Assembly (NCBI RefSeq): GCF_002776525.5
Contig: NC_045436.1
Coordinates: 50,451,313-50,515,312, forward strand
DNA from: Piliocolobus tephrosceles
Taxonomy: Eukaryota; Chordata; Mammalia; Primates; Cercopithecidae
Direction: 5' to 3'
DNA: 64,000 bases
Shown: positions 34,141 to 46,440 of the stretch, one piece after another
How positions within the stretch are numbered: the stretch's first letter is position 1
How the letters are laid out: each line of letters begins with the position of its first letter
Notes under the pieces: model-generated
Databases searched by the model: none
Told to the model about the DNA's origin: nothing
Seen by the model: the letters and a program-made list of their open reading frames with translations, nothing else
Position numbers and translations under genes: made by a program

Positions 34141-34666
34141 AAATGATGACTAATCAAGAATAGAAATGGGATGAGGGGGAGGGAAAACCCTACTGGATTC
34201 TTCTCTGAATGATTCATGAGTTAGAAATGTATTCTATTGGTTTTCCCATGATTTTGCTGATTCCCCTGTGTTATGGAATTGCAAACTTTTCATCACAGGA
34301 ATATTCTAAATATTTCTCAGACCTAGAGGTGTCTAACACCTAGAGGGTGTGGACAGATCAACTGGCACAAGTTGATTACAACTTCTGGCAGACAAGCTCC
34401 TTGGAAGTCATTAAAGCCTCAATTTCAGTTTCCATATCTATAAAACATAGACTCATACTTTAGTCATTAGGTGAAGCAAAAGGTGATAATAAGCTACTCT
34501 GGACACACTGCCTACAGGGTAGCCCTGCTCCACAAGGAGTAGTACTTGTAAAAAGAAAAAATTTTTTAAAGGTGATAATAAAATTAGCCTATGAAAAGTG
34601 TTTTGCAAATATAGCAAAATGTTGATTTTGAATCTAGGTAGTGGGTATATATGGGTATAGGGACCA
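34141..34666. other. 5' flank of NOCT, unique with MIR-like part
   Basis: A MIR-like piece lies at about 34390-34480 ('aatttcagtttccatatcta'). Otherwise nothing recognised. Confidence 0.4.
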
Positions 34667-35140
34667 TGGGAAAAATGTTCCCTTTGCCCTCTGAAGTTCG
34701 CTGAAAAATCATCTCACAAAAGGCAGATTAATGGGAGAGAAGGCATATGCATTTATTAACGTGTGCACAGGGAGAAACACGTGCCCGACGGGGTTCAGAA
34801 GCTTGTCTACCATCCTGGCAAACAGACTTGGGGAGAGAGGAGCAGAGGCATTGTGTTAAGGGGATGACTAGGGAAAGTGAATGGATCGGGGCACAGGGAT
34901 GAACTTGCACATTATCTTGTGAAAGGGTCTTTTCGGGTGGTTGCATTTTTGGTCTTACAGAGAGGGGAAGAAAAAACAATTGTTCCTTTTGGTGGGTCTG
35001 GATCGTAGCCAGATAAAGGAATTTCAACTTCATCCTGTGCTTTGGGAGAGACCGTGCAGGGCAGTGAAGTCAGAGAGACCTTGAGGCTTCCATTCAACAT
35101 GTCAAAGCCCCACATTTTGGGGTATCAGTTTCTGAGTCCC
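34667..35140 (-). mobile_element. LTR-like element (ERV1 type), same strand as NOCT
   Basis: On the minus strand it begins TGTCGGGACTCAG and contains AATAAA at 34757-34752, followed by 'ctcccattaatctgcctttt', a pattern common in gammaretrovirus-like LTRs. Boundaries and family are uncertain. No viral coding region is present. Confidence 0.55.
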
Positions 35141-35317
35141 GACACGAGTGTTCACTTACAATTATTTTTCCTCCATATATTTGGAGATGTTCATAATAAA
35201 ATGTTGGGGAGAAGTGCTTTGAAAAATGAAAGATACTGTTCAAATATAAACTGTCACTATTTAAAGAGATTCAAAGAGCATGCTATCCTGAAAGTGCATC
35301 ATAGTTTTTATTTTTAT

Positions 35318-35614
35318 TTGTTTATTTATTTGAGACGGAGTCTCTCTCTGTTGCCCAGGCTGGAGTGCAGTGGCGTGATCACGGCTCACTGCAACTTCCG
35401 CCTCCCGGGTTCCAGCCATTCTCCTCCCTCAGCCTCCCAAGTAGCTCTGGCTACAGGCGCGTGCCACCATGCCCGGCTAATTTTTGTATTTTTTAGTAGA
35501 GACAGGGTTTCATCATATTGGCCAGGCCGGTCTCAAACTCCTGACCTCAGGTGATCCCCTTGCCTCGGTCTCCCAATGTGCTGGGATTACAGGCATAAGC
35601 CACCATGGTCGGCC
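35318..35614 (-). repeat. Alu
   Basis: TTTATT-rich tail, 'gagacggagtctctctctg' to 'ccaccatggtcggcc'. Confidence 0.95.
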
Positions 35615-36065
35615 TGAATAATGTTTTTTATAATATATTAAACACTAAGCAATCAGAAAGATAGAAATTAAAACTTATTCCCTTGAAAATTTATTCAGTT
35701 AACATTTGTTGAATATACATTGTGTGCCAGGCTCTATATTAGAGCATATAAAAATAAATTGAACAAAATCTATTGACAGTTTAGGGGGTAAGACATTGTA
35801 TAAACAAAAATACTTGTAATTATCTACTAATAAATACAGAATCACTATATGGACAAAGTATTGTGGGAACAGAGAAGAGGAAATGTTACTGGAAAGGGTC
35901 ACAATCCAGACCCCAGAAGAGGGTTCTTGGATCTTGCACAAGAAAGAATTCAGGATGAGCCCATAAAGTGAAACCAAGTTTATTAGAGAAGTAAATAAAT
36001 AAAAGAATGGTTACTCCATAGGCAGAGCAGCACTGAGGGCTGCTGATGACTTTTTCTTTTTTTTT

Positions 36066-36352
36066 AAAATTGAGATGAAGTCTCGCTGTCACCCAGGCTG
36101 GAGTGCAATGGCATGATCTCGGCTCACTGCAACCTCCACCTCCCGGGTTCAAGCGATTCTCCTCCCTCAGCCCACAGAGTAGCTGGGATTAGACGCGTGG
36201 CACCGCACCCAGTTAATTTTTTTAATTTTTATTTTTAGTAGAGATGGTGTTTCGCCATGTAAGCCAGGCTGGTCTCAAACTCATGATCTCAAGTGATCCA
36301 TCTGCCTCCCAAAGTGCTGGGATTGCAGGCGTGAGCCACTGCGCCCAGCCTT
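36066..36352 (-). repeat. Alu inside the solo LTR
   Basis: 'gagatgaagtctcgctgtca' to 'gccactgcgcccagcc'. Confidence 0.95.
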
Positions 36353-36647
36353 GTTGGCTATTTTTATGGCTATTTCTTGATTACATGCTAACTATGGAGA
36401 GGGTTATTCAAAAATTTTCCAGGAAAGAGGCAAGGATTTCCCAGGACCGAGGATTTCTCCACGTTTTAGACTACATAGGATAACTCCTGGATGTTGCTGT
36501 GACATTTGTAAACTGTCATGGCACTGGTGGGAGTGTCTTTACTTTTATCATGCTAATGCATTATAATTAGTGTACAATAAACAGTGGGAACAACTAGAGG
36601 TCACCTGCATCACCATCTTGGTTGTTGTGGGTTTTGGCTGGTTTCTT

Positions 36648-37217
36648 TTTTTTTTTTTCTTTTGAGACGGAGTCTCGCTTTGTCACCCAGGCTGAAGTGC
36701 AATGGGACGGTCTTGACTCACTGCAACCTCTGCCTCCCAGGTTCCAGCGTTTCTCCTGCCTCAGCCTCCCGAGTAGTTAGGACTATAGGTGCATGCCACC
36801 ACACCCGACTAAATTTGTTTTTTTCTTTCTTTCTTTCTTTTCTGAGATGGAGTCTCACTGTGTCACTGGAGTGCGGTGGGGAGATCTCGGCTCACTGCAA
36901 CCTCCACCTCACGGGTTCAAGCAATTATCTGCCACAGTCTCCTGAGTAGCTGGCATTACAAGCGCCCATCACCATGCCCGGCTAATTTTTTTATATTTTT
37001 GGTAGAGGTGGGGTTTCAGCATCTTGGCCAGGCTGGTCTTGAACTCCTGACCTCGTGATCCACCTGCCTCAGTCTCCCAAAGTGCTGGGATTACAGGCGT
37101 GAGCCACCGTGCCCGGCCGGTATATTTTTTAGTGGAGACTGAGTTTCTCCATGTTGGCCAGGATGGTCTCGAACTCCTGACTTCGTGATCTGTCCGCTGA
37201 GCCACCATGCCTGGCCA
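36648..37217 (-). repeat. Alu split by another Alu
   Basis: The host Alu is in two parts (36648-36815 and about 37119-37217). The inserted Alu lies between (about 36820-37118) and has a CTTT-repeat tail. Confidence 0.85.
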
Positions 37218-37804
37218 GCTGGTTTCTTTATCACATCCTGTTTCATCAGCTGAGTCTTTATGATCTATATCTTGTGCTGACCTCCTAACTCATCCTGTGA
37301 CTAGGAATACCTAACCTGGCAATACAGCCCAGTAGGTCTCAGCCTCTATTCAAAATGGAGTTGCTCTGGCTCCAACACCTGTGACAGAAATAACTAATTG
37401 CCTAGAGAAGTCAGGAGAGGCGTTTTGAACAAAGTGACTATCAAGTGGAAAGATATTACAGAGGATATCCACAGAGAAGAGAACACTAAGGTGAGGAAAG
37501 AAGGCGTGTTCCAGGAACAGCAAGTACTACCATTTGATAAGGATTGAGTGTGGGATATCCAGAGGGAGTGGCAGCAGATGAGGTGGAAGCTGTGGGCAAG
37601 AACCTAAGGTGACGGGTTTGAGAGGAGTTTGGACTTTCATCCTAGAGACCCACTGAAAGGCTAAACAGAGAGGTTGCATTTTTGAAGGATCATTGGGTCA
37701 TTCTGCCAGCAGTGTTGAAAATGGGTTAAGGACAGTGAAGATGAGGAAGAGTGTATACAGGTTCAGAATCTCTGGAGATGGGGCAGGGTATGTAATGGTT
37801 ATTT

Positions 37805-38107
37805 GTTTGTTTATTATTTAATTTTTTGAGAGGCCTCACTTTGTAATCTAGGCTGGAGTGCAGTGGTGCAATGATAGCTCACTGTAACCTCAAACCCCTA
37901 GGCTCAACCGATTCTCCTGCCTCAGCCTCCCAAGCAGCTGGGACTACAGGCATGTACCATCATGCCCAAATGATTTTTTAAATTTTCTGTAGAGATGGGG
38001 TCTTGCTGTGTTGCCCAGGCTGGTCTCAAACTCCTGGCCTCCAGCGATCATCCTGCCTTCACCTCCCAAAGCATTAGGATTACAGGTGTGAGCCACCATG
38101 CTGGGCT
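37805..38107 (-). repeat. Alu
   Basis: 'gagaggcctcactttgtaat' to 'gagccaccatgctgggc', an older and diverged copy. Confidence 0.9.
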
Positions 38108-38460
38108 TGTATGTTTCCTTAAGAACATTACACAGGTGGTTCTGATGCACATCCCTCTTCCTCCCTCAATGCCACCCCCCAAATAGATAAACTGGGGCAG
38201 GATGGTGGAAAGGAGATGGATTTAAGAACTGCGAAGGAGACAGAAACCGTAGGGTTGAGTGACTTTGAATCTCGGGGCTGAGGCAGGAGATAATGGAATC
38301 TAGTGATGACTTTGGTAACTGATAGATAATGGAACCAAATGGGGATAACAGGTGGAGATGCTACTCTCAGGGGAAGATAGTGAGTTGATATGTAAACATA
38401 TAATTGTGATGTGTCAATGGAACATATGGGTGGAGTCACTTTGTAAACAGTTGAAACTAT

Positions 38461-38574
38461 GGGCCAGGCATGGTAGCTTATGCCTGTAATCCCAGCACTT
38501 TGGGAGATGAGGCTCAAGGATTACTTGAGGCCTGGAGTTTGAGACTAGCATGGGCAACATAGTGAGACCCTGTC

Positions 38575-38618
<44 letters not shown>

Positions 38619-38805
38619 ATAGCCTAGTGTGGTGATGTGAGCCTGTAGTCCCAGCTACTCAGGAGGCTGAGGCAAGAAGCTCCTTTGAGCCCAGGAGTTC
38701 CAGGCTGCAGTAAGCTACAATCATCCCATTGCACTTCAACTTGGGTGACAGTGCCAGAACCAGTCTCAATAAATAAATAAATAGACAAATACATAAATAA
38801 ATAAG
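38461..38805 (+). repeat. Alu with expanded (AAAT)n linker and tail
   Basis: The left arm ends in about 12 AAAT units (38574-38621), where the usual A-rich linker should be. The right arm ends in a second AAAT tail. Confidence 0.9.
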
Positions 38806-39055
38806 AATAAACCATTGCCCTAAAGTTCATAGCAGGGTGAGAGCCAAATTCTGTTGGGAGTTCAGTAATTGAAGCCATGACTAATGAGTTGACCCAGAAA
38901 AAGGTCTTTTAAGTGAAGTAGAAAAGACGTTAGGGTTGAAAATCCTATGAAACTTGTACCTTTAAGGAGTTGGCAGAAAGGGAAAGAGACTTGAGACTTG
39001 GCCAGAGGAGAATTTCTCAAGGAGAGATTGGTGTCTTGAGAGTACAAAAGGAAAA

Positions 39056-39740
39056 TAAACTTGGGACCCCAGTTTACTCTGCCAAAAGAAAAAAATTAAG
39101 CTGAAAGCAAGAAACTGGCTTGCTTTTGTTCCTAAGCAGATAGCCTTATCTTTTTTTTTTTTTTTTTGAGACAGAGTCTTGCTCTGTCACCCAGGCTGGA
39201 GTGCAGTGGCGCCATCTCAGTTCACCACAACTTCCACCTCCCAGATTCAGGTGATTCTCCTCCCTCAGCCTCCCGAGTAACTGGGATTACAGGAACCTGC
39301 CATCACACCTGGCTAATTTTGTATTTTTAGTAGAGACGGGGTTTCTTCTTGTGGGTCAGGCTGGTCTCGAACTCCTGATCTCAGGTGATCCGTCCACCTC
39401 GTCCTCCCAAAGTGCTGGGATTACAGGAATGAGCCGCCGCGCCCAGCCTCATTTTATCTTATGTAAAGTGCCCATTGACTGAGCGTGAGATTAATACATA
39501 ATTGACCATTCCCCTCCCTGCTCCTTTTCTTTTGAAACATGTGGATTACTGTACCCTCCCTCTGTTCCCTGCAGCCCACATTTCCCCTTTAAATATTGAA
39601 GCCTTCAAAATCATATTTGGAGAAAGGCACAGGCCACCGACTGTTTCTTTGATTCTGTTTTTAGGTCTTTTGGGATGTCCTTAACCTTGGTAAAATAAAC
39701 TAGATTGATTGTGACCTATCTCTAATACTTTTTGATTTAT
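39056..39740 (+). mobile_element. LTR-like element (ERV1 type) with Alu insert
   Basis: 'ttaagctgaaagcaagaaac', 'cctccctctgttccctgcag' and 'ggtaaaataaactagattga' follow an ERV1 LTR order, including a polyadenylation AATAAA. The Alu at 39152-39449 is inserted. No viral coding sequence. Confidence 0.55.
39152..39449 (-). repeat. Alu
   Basis: T16 tail, both arms, ends 'gagccgccgcgcccagcc'. Confidence 0.95.
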
Positions 39741-39819
39741 AGGAGTAAGGAAACAGCTTCCAGATGGATGAATTACCCCAAGAGGTCAAGATGGGGACTG
39801 AATCCCTTGGATTTGGTCA

Positions 39820-40430
39820 TTTATTTATTTATTGAGACAGAATCCACTCTGTCGCCCAGGCTGGAGTGCAGAGGCTCACTGCAGCCTCTGCCTCCCAGGC
39901 TCAAGCAATTCTCATACCTCAGCTTCCTAAGTAGCTGAGAGTACAGGCATATGCCACCATGCCCAGCTAATTTTTTAATTTTTTTAATTTTAAAAAATTT
40001 TTAGTAGAGACAGAATTTTACCATGTTGGCCAGTCTGGTCTCAAACTCCCAGCTTCAGGTGATCCATCCACCTTGGTCTCTCAAAGTGCTGGGATTACAG
40101 GTATGAGCCACCATGCCTGGCCGGAAGTCTTTTTTTTTTTTTTTTTTGAGACAGAGTTTCGCTCTTGTTGCCCAGACTGGAGTGCAGTGGTGCCATCTCG
40201 GTTTACCACAACCTCCACCTCCCAGATTCAAGCGATTCTCCCGCCTCAGCCTCCTGAATAACTGAGATTACAGCCATGCGCCACCATGCCTGGCTAATTT
40301 TGTATTTTTAGTAGAGCCAGGGTTTCTCCATGTTGGTCAGGCTGGTCTCGAGCTCCTGACTTCAGGTGATCCTCCTACCTCGGCCTCCCAAAGTGCTGGG
40401 ATTGCAGGCATGAGCCACCATGCCCAGCCC
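39820..40430 (-). repeat. two Alus
   Basis: Copies at 39820-40112 and 40129-40430, both minus strand and nearly adjacent. Confidence 0.93.
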
Positions 40431-40569
40431 TGAAGGCCATTTAACCTCAGTATGAATAGCTGCGGGTAGGGGCCCTGGTGGTGGAAATCAGAGTGCGTTG
40501 GTTAATGAGGTGGGAAGGAAGGACACCAATCAAATAACAATGACAGAAAGAACTAGGTAATTTTTTTTT

Positions 40570-41590
40570 CTCTTAAGATTGAAGCAACCTTATAATCGTC
40601 AGAAGGGTTTGTCCTGCCTGCTGCACAGACAAAACCAATTTACTGGGCGGCATTGTAGTAGAGTGTTTACTTGACACCAAGCCAGCCCAAGAGACTCAGC
40701 TAAAGCTAACACTCAAATCAGTTTCCCCTGAAGGCTCAGAGGTTCAGGTTTTTATGGACAATTTGTTGGGCAGGGGCTAGGGAATGACTGCTACTGATTC
40801 GTTGAGGATGAGATCATAGGGATGTGGAAAACAATCCTCCTGCACTGAGTCCGGCTCTCTTGGGGCCAAAGGATCAGCTGAGTCATGAGTCCAGGTGGGG
40901 TCAGTCTGAAAAAAATCTTTAAAAACCAATCTTAGGTTCTACAATAGTGATGTTACCTATGGAAGTCACAAATCTTGTAATCTCTGGCCACATGATTCCT
41001 GGGCAGTAAGAGATCATAGAAACTACTCCTACATTTTAGCAGAACTCAGGTCCCTCCCATAATCCTATTTTTGTGGCCTTCACAACAGTAATCCTAGCAT
41101 TTTGTGAGCTGAGATGGGTGGATCACCTGAGGTCAGGAGTTCAAGACCAGCCTAGCCAATATGGTGAAACCCCATCTCTACTAAAAATACAAAAATTAGC
41201 TGGGGGTGGTGGCACTCACCTGTAATTCCAGCTACTTGGGAGGCTAAGGCAGAAGAATTGTATGAACCCAGGAGGTAGAGGCTGCAGTGAGCTGAGATTG
41301 TGCCACTGCACTCCAGCCTGGGCAACAGAGGAAGACTCTGTGTCAAAAAAAAAAAAAAAAAAAGTCTTGCAAAGGCTGCTTTTGGTCCCTAAACAAGGAG
41401 GGTGTTAGTTTTAGGGAGGGACTGTTATCATCCTTTCTTTCAAGTTAAATTATAAACTAAATTATTCCCAAGGTTAGCTAGGCCTATGGACAGAAATGAC
41501 CAAGGACAGCTTGGAGGTCTGAAGCAAGATGGAGTCAACTATGTCAGATTTCTCTTATTGTCATAATTTTGCAAAGGCAATTTCAACTTC
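40570..41590 (-). mobile_element. LTR-like element with Alu insert
   Basis: Minus-strand text such as 'gttgactccatcttgcttca' and 'cctgtccataggcctagcta'-style sequence is LTR-like. The plus Alu at 41093-41363 interrupts it. Boundaries and family uncertain. Confidence 0.4.
41093..41363 (+). repeat. Alu, 5' truncated
   Basis: Begins 'cagtaatcctagcattttg' and ends in an A19 tail. Confidence 0.93.
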
Positions 41591-41667
41591 AAAATACTTA
41601 TAAGTTGAGGAAAAGGAGCCAATAAACAGAAAAGGTACAGTTATTCTACTAATATTACAATTTTCAG

Positions 41668-42045
41668 CTTGTTGCAGTGAGCTACTGCACTGCAGCCTGG
41701 GCGACAGAGTGAGATCTTGCCTCAAAAAAAAAAAAAGGAGAAGGCCGGGCGCGGTGGCTCAAGCTTGTAATCCCAGCACTTTGGGAGGCCGAGACGGGCG
41801 GATCACGAGGTCAGGAGATCGAGACCATCCTGGCTAACACAGTGAAACCCCGTCTCTACTAACAATACAAAAAACTAGCCGGGCGAGGTGGTGGGCGCCT
41901 GTAGTCCCAGCTACTCAGGAGGCTGAGGCAGGAGAATGGCGTAAACCCGGGAGGCGGAGCTTGCAGTGAGCTGAGATCCGGCCACTGCACTCCAGTCCGG
42001 GCGACAGAACGAGACTCTGCCTCAAAAAAAAAAAAAAAAAAAAAA
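41668..42045 (+). mobile_element. Alu 3' fragment followed by a young AluY
   Basis: A 3' remnant (41668-41733) supplied an A-rich target into which the AluY (41743-42045) inserted. Near-consensus monkey-type right arm. Confidence 0.9.
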
Positions 42046-42109
42046 GGAGGAGGATGAGGGGGATGGGGGTATAGAAAAAATGAAAATTATAAACAGACAC
42101 TATATGGAT

Positions 42110-43800
42110 TTTTTTTCTTCTCTTTTAATCTCAGCCCCTGGATTGTGATTTAATAACTTTATCAACCATACAACTCACCCATTTAGAGTTTACAATTTAA
42201 TAGTGCTTAATATATTGGAAGAGTTCATAAGGACAGTTTTAAAATATTTTCATCACCCTAAAAAGAAACCCCATAGACATTAGGAGCCACTCTTTTATTT
42301 CTTATAGACTTACCTTTTTTTTTTTTTTTTTTGAGGCATGGTCTTGCTCTGTTACCAGGCTGGAGTTCAGTGGCATGATCTCGGCTCACTGCAACCTCCA
42401 CCTCCTGGGTTCAAGTGATTATCCTGCCTCAGCCTCCTGAGTAACTGGGACTACAGGTGTGCACCAGCATGCCCAGCTAATTTTTGTATTTTTAGTAGAG
42501 ATGGGGTTTCACCATGTTAGCCAGGATGGTCTCAATCTCTTGACCTAGTGATCCACCTGTCTTGGCCTCCCAAAGTGCTGGGATGACAGGCGTGAGTCAC
42601 CACGCCTGGCCTAGATTTACCTATTATGGGGATTTCATATAAGTAGAGTTATGCAATACATACTCTTTTGTGTCTGCCTTCTTCCACGTAGCATAATGTT
42701 TTCAAGATTCACCCATGTTGTAGCATGAATCAGTACTTTGTTCCTTTTTATGACCAAATCATATTCTAATGTATGAATATGCTACGTGGTTTTTTTTTTT
42801 TTAGATGGAATCTTGCTCTATTGCCCAGTGTGGCTGGAGTGCAGTGGCGTGATCTCGGCTCACTGCAAGCTCTGCCTCCTGGGTTCATGCCATTCTCCTG
42901 CCTCAGCCTCCTGAGTAGCTGCTGGGACTACAGGTGCCCGCCACCATGCCCAGCTAATTTTTTGTATTTTTAGTAGAGACGGGGTTTCACCATGTTAGCC
43001 AGGGTGGTCTTGATCTCCTGACCTCATGATCTGCCCACCTCGGCCTCCCAAAGTGCTGTGATTACAGGTGTGAACCACTGCACCCGGCCACTATGTGGTC
43101 TTTATCCATTAATCATTTGATGAACATCTGAACATCTGAATTATTTCTATTTTTTGGCTATTATGAATAATGCTGCCATAAGCATTTTCATACTTTTTTT
43201 TTTTTTTTTTTTTTGAGCCAGAGCCTCGCTCTGTCACCCAGACTGGCATGCGGTGGTGCGGTCTTGGCTCACTGCTACCTCTGCCTCCCTGGTTCAGGTG
43301 ATTCACCCACTTCAGCCTCCTGAGCAGCTGGGACTACAGGTGCCTGCCATCATGCCTGACTAATTTTTGCATTTTTCGTAGAGATAGGGTTTCACCATGT
43401 TGGCCAGGCTGGTCTCAAACTCCTGGCCTCAAGTGATTCACCTGCCTCAGCCTCCCAAAGTGCTGAGATTACAAGCGTGAGGCACCACGCCTGCCCACAT
43501 ACAATTTTTTGTGTAGAAATATGTTTTCATTTCTCCTGGGAGTACATAGGAGTGGAATTGCTGGGTCATATAGGAACTTTTTGTTTGGCTTTCTGAAAAA
43601 CTGTTTTCCAACAGAGCTATACCATTTTACATTCCTATTAACATTGTAGGAGGGTTCCCATTCCTCCCCTGCTCATCAGCACTCATCAGCACTTGTTATT
43701 ATCAGTCTATTTGTTTATAGTCATCTTAGTTAGTGGATGTGAAGTGGTATCTCGTTGTGCTTTTGATTTGCATTTCTCTAATGACTAGAGATGTCATCTT
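42110..43800 (-). repeat. L1 3' region, antisense, split by three Alus
   Basis: 'tcaccctaaaaagaaacccc', 'gcataatgttttcaagattc', 'ggctattatgaataatgctg' and 'ggagtggaattgctgggtca' form the familiar reverse-strand L1M 3' text in correct order. Confidence 0.75.
42314..43498 (-). repeat. three Alus inside the L1
   Basis: Copies at 42314-42613, 42790-43090 and 43192-43498, all minus strand. L1 text continues between them. Confidence 0.93.
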
Positions 43801-43819
43801 AAAAAAATGTTTTTCTTGG

Positions 43820-44543
43820 CCGGGCTCAGTGGCTCACGCCTGTAATGCCAGCACTTTGAGAGGCCAATGTGGGCGGATCACGAGGTCAGCAGTTCAAGAC
43901 CAGCATGGCCAACATGGTGAAACCCCATCTCTACTAAAAATACAAAAATTAGCCAGGCATGGTGGCAGGCCCCTGTAATCCCAGCTACTCTGGAGGCTGA
44001 GGCAGGAGAATCGCTTGAACCCGAGAGGCGGAGGTTGCAGTGAGCCAAGACCACGCCATTGCACTCCAGCCTGGGTGACAGAGTTAGACTCTGTCTCAAA
44101 CAAAAAAGTTTCCTTTTGTAGAGGTGAGGTCTTCCTACATTGACAAAACTGGTCTTGAACTCCTGGCCTGAAGCAATCCTTGGCCTCGGCCTCCCAAAGT
44201 GCTGGGATTACAGGCGTGAGCCACCACGCCCGGCCTTTGTTTGTTTGTTTGTTTGTTTTCTTTGAGATGGAGTTTTGCTCTGTCACCCAGGCTGGAGTGC
44301 AGTGGCTCGATCTCAGCTCACTGCAACCTTCACCTCACAGGTTCAAGCTATTCTGCCTCAGCCTCCCGAGTAGCTGGGATTACAGGCGTGCACCATCATA
44401 CCCAGTCAATTTTTGTATTTTTAGTAGAGACAGGGTTTCACCATGTTTGCCAGGCTGGTCCCAAACTCCTGACCTCAGGTGATCCACCTGCCTCGGCCTC
44501 TCAAAGTGCTGGGATTACGGGCATGAGCCACTGTGCCCCCGGC
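43820..44543. repeat. Alu cluster, mixed orientation
   Basis: Plus Alu 43820-44108, minus single-arm copy 44109-44235, minus Alu 44237-44543 with a GTTT-repeat tail. Confidence 0.9.
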
Positions 44544-44682
44544 AGCCAGTAATTATGTTTTTACATGCATTTGTCTTTTCTTTCCAGGTTAAATAAATGT
44601 GTTCCTCATTCCAGCCCTTATCTATGAAGCTGCCTGTCGTTAGTTCTAAGACTCATGTTTGCTATTTTCACATTTTAACATC

Positions 44683-44985
44683 TTTTTTTTTTTTTTTTTT
44701 TTTGAGACGGAGTCTCGCTCTGTCGCCCAGGCTGGAGTGCAGTGGCCGGATCTCAGCTCACTGCAAGCTCTGCCTCCCGGGTTTACGCCATTCTCCTGCC
44801 TCAGCCTCCTGAGTAGCTGGGACTACAGGCGCCCGCCACCTCGCCCGGCTAATTTTTTGTATTTTTAGTAGAGATGGGGGTTTCACTGTGTTAGCCAGGA
44901 TGGTCTCGAACTCCTGACCTCGTGATCCGCCCGTCTCGGCCTCCCAAAGTGCTGGGATTACAGGCTTGAGCCACCGCGCCCGGCC
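44683..44985 (-). mobile_element. AluY, young, perfect target duplication
   Basis: 'tcacattttaacatct' occurs just before the T22 tail and again after 'caccgcgcccggcc'. Monkey-type AluY. Confidence 0.96.
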
Positions 44986-45358
44986 TTCACATTTTAACAT
45001 CTTGTAAATTAAAATGGTCTTTTAAATTCAACAAAATTTTAGAATTACATTCATCAAAGGTACAAAATTATAGCTAGTCATTTTCTCATTCTTTTTCAAG
45101 ATCTGCTTTTCTTGACCTAATAATGACTAGGAAGTTTGTGATTTCCCTGCCCTATGCTGAATCCTGGTTGGGTGAGTTAGGGCCAACTAGCCCAGGCTGT
45201 GTTAGTAACAGGCTTATCATAGAACCTGTTCTATGACAGTTCTTTAACTTTCAGGACATTCTCACAGGTTTTTAACCTAGTGTCTAAATATTCTGTCCTC
45301 CAGTGTAGCAAGTATGGTGGCCCCAGTCTTACTTTTTTGTTTGGATTAAGCATCATCA
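44986..45358. other. intergenic unique stretch
   Basis: No recognised feature. Confidence 0.5.
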
Positions 45359-46440
45359 GGGCTGGCGCAGTGGCTCACTCCTGTAATCCCAGCACTTTGG
45401 GAGGCCGAGATGGATGCATCACCTGAGGTCAGGAGTTTGAGACCAGCCTGACTAACATGGTGAAACCCCATCTCTACAAAAAATACAAAAATTAGCCGGG
45501 AGTGGTGGCAGGCACCTGTAATCCCAGCTACTGGGAGGCTGAGGCAGGAGAATCACTTGAACCCGGGAGGCAGAGGTTGCAGTGAGCCAGGATCACGCCA
45601 CTGCACTCCAGCCTGGGTGACACACAGAGACCCTGTCTCAAAAAAAAAAAAAAAATCATCAGTTTTATTAAGAGACCACGCTGTTAGAAAATGAAGTTCC
45701 CTGTATCTAAGATTTCAGATCCCCGTTCCCCTCCTTTTCGCTGTCCAGTCACCTAGCAAACTGTGTTAGTGCTAGGGCAAACCAACCACCCTGATTTTTG
45801 TTGATATTAGAGAGTCAAGCTCTGACCTACTTGCCCATGTAAATAATAACCAATGTATCATGTATCTCATTATAATCAAATGTTGATATACCTTGATGAT
45901 ACCATATACATATGTATGTCTGTGAAAAAAGGAAATATGAGCTGGGTGCGGTGGCTTATGTCTATAATCCCAGCACTTTGGGAGGCTGAAGCGGGCGGAT
46001 CACCTGAGGTCAGGAGTTCAAGACCAGCCTGACCAACATGGAGAAACCCCGTCTTTACTAAAAATACAAAAATTAGCCAGGCATGGTGGCGCATGACTGT
46101 AATCCCGGCTACTTGGGAGGTTGAGGCAGGAGAATGGCTTGAACTTAGGAGGCGGAGGTTGCGGTGAGCCGAGATCACGTCATTGCACTCCAGCCTGGGC
46201 AACAAGAGCAAAACTCAGTTAAGAGATCGCGACCATCCTGGCCAACATGGCGAAACCCCATCTCTACTAATAATACAAAAATTAGCTGGGCATGATCACG
46301 TGCATCTGTAGTCCCAGCTACTTAGGAGGCTGAGGCAGGAGAATTGCTTAAACCAGGAAGTCGGAGGTTACAGTGAGCTGAAATTGCACCACTGCCCACT
46401 CCAGCCTGGTGACAGAATGAGACTCTGTCTCAAAAAAAAG
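45359..46440 (+). repeat. Alus at 45359-45655, 45942-46217 and partial 46218-46440
   Basis: All plus strand. The third lacks its first about 70 bases and abuts the second without an A tail between them, as if fused by Alu-Alu recombination. 45656-45941 is unique. Confidence 0.88.

Larger units (their letters stand above)
35884..37386 (-). mobile_element. solo LTR (ERV1 type) with 4-bp target duplication
   Basis: On the minus strand it starts TGTCACAGG and ends CCAGTAACA, with GAAA directly outside both ends. Four-base duplications are usual for gammaretrovirus-like ERVs. A polyadenylation region ('aataaacttggtttcac') precedes the U5-like end. Alus at 36066-36352 and 36648-37217 account for more than half of its length. 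No internal viral genes remain, as after LTR-LTR recombination. Family not named. Confidence 0.75.
35690..39055 (+). repeat. long L2-like repeat interrupted by a solo LTR and Alus
   Basis: Starts 'ttgtgtgccaggctctatat' and resumes after the LTR at 37387 ('cgtgttccaggaacagcaag'), after the Alu at 38107, and after the Alu at 38805 ('gttggcagaaagggaaagag'). The pieces are colinear, so the inserts came later. Family name tentative. Confidence 0.55.

Noticed and set aside
35042..35554. 170-codon plus-strand ORF
   Set aside because: Its second half is translated Alu and its first half is LTR-like sequence.
38574..38621. Regular short repeats that could look like an array
   Set aside because: An AAAT microsatellite in an Alu linker; no spacer structure, and this is a primate genome.
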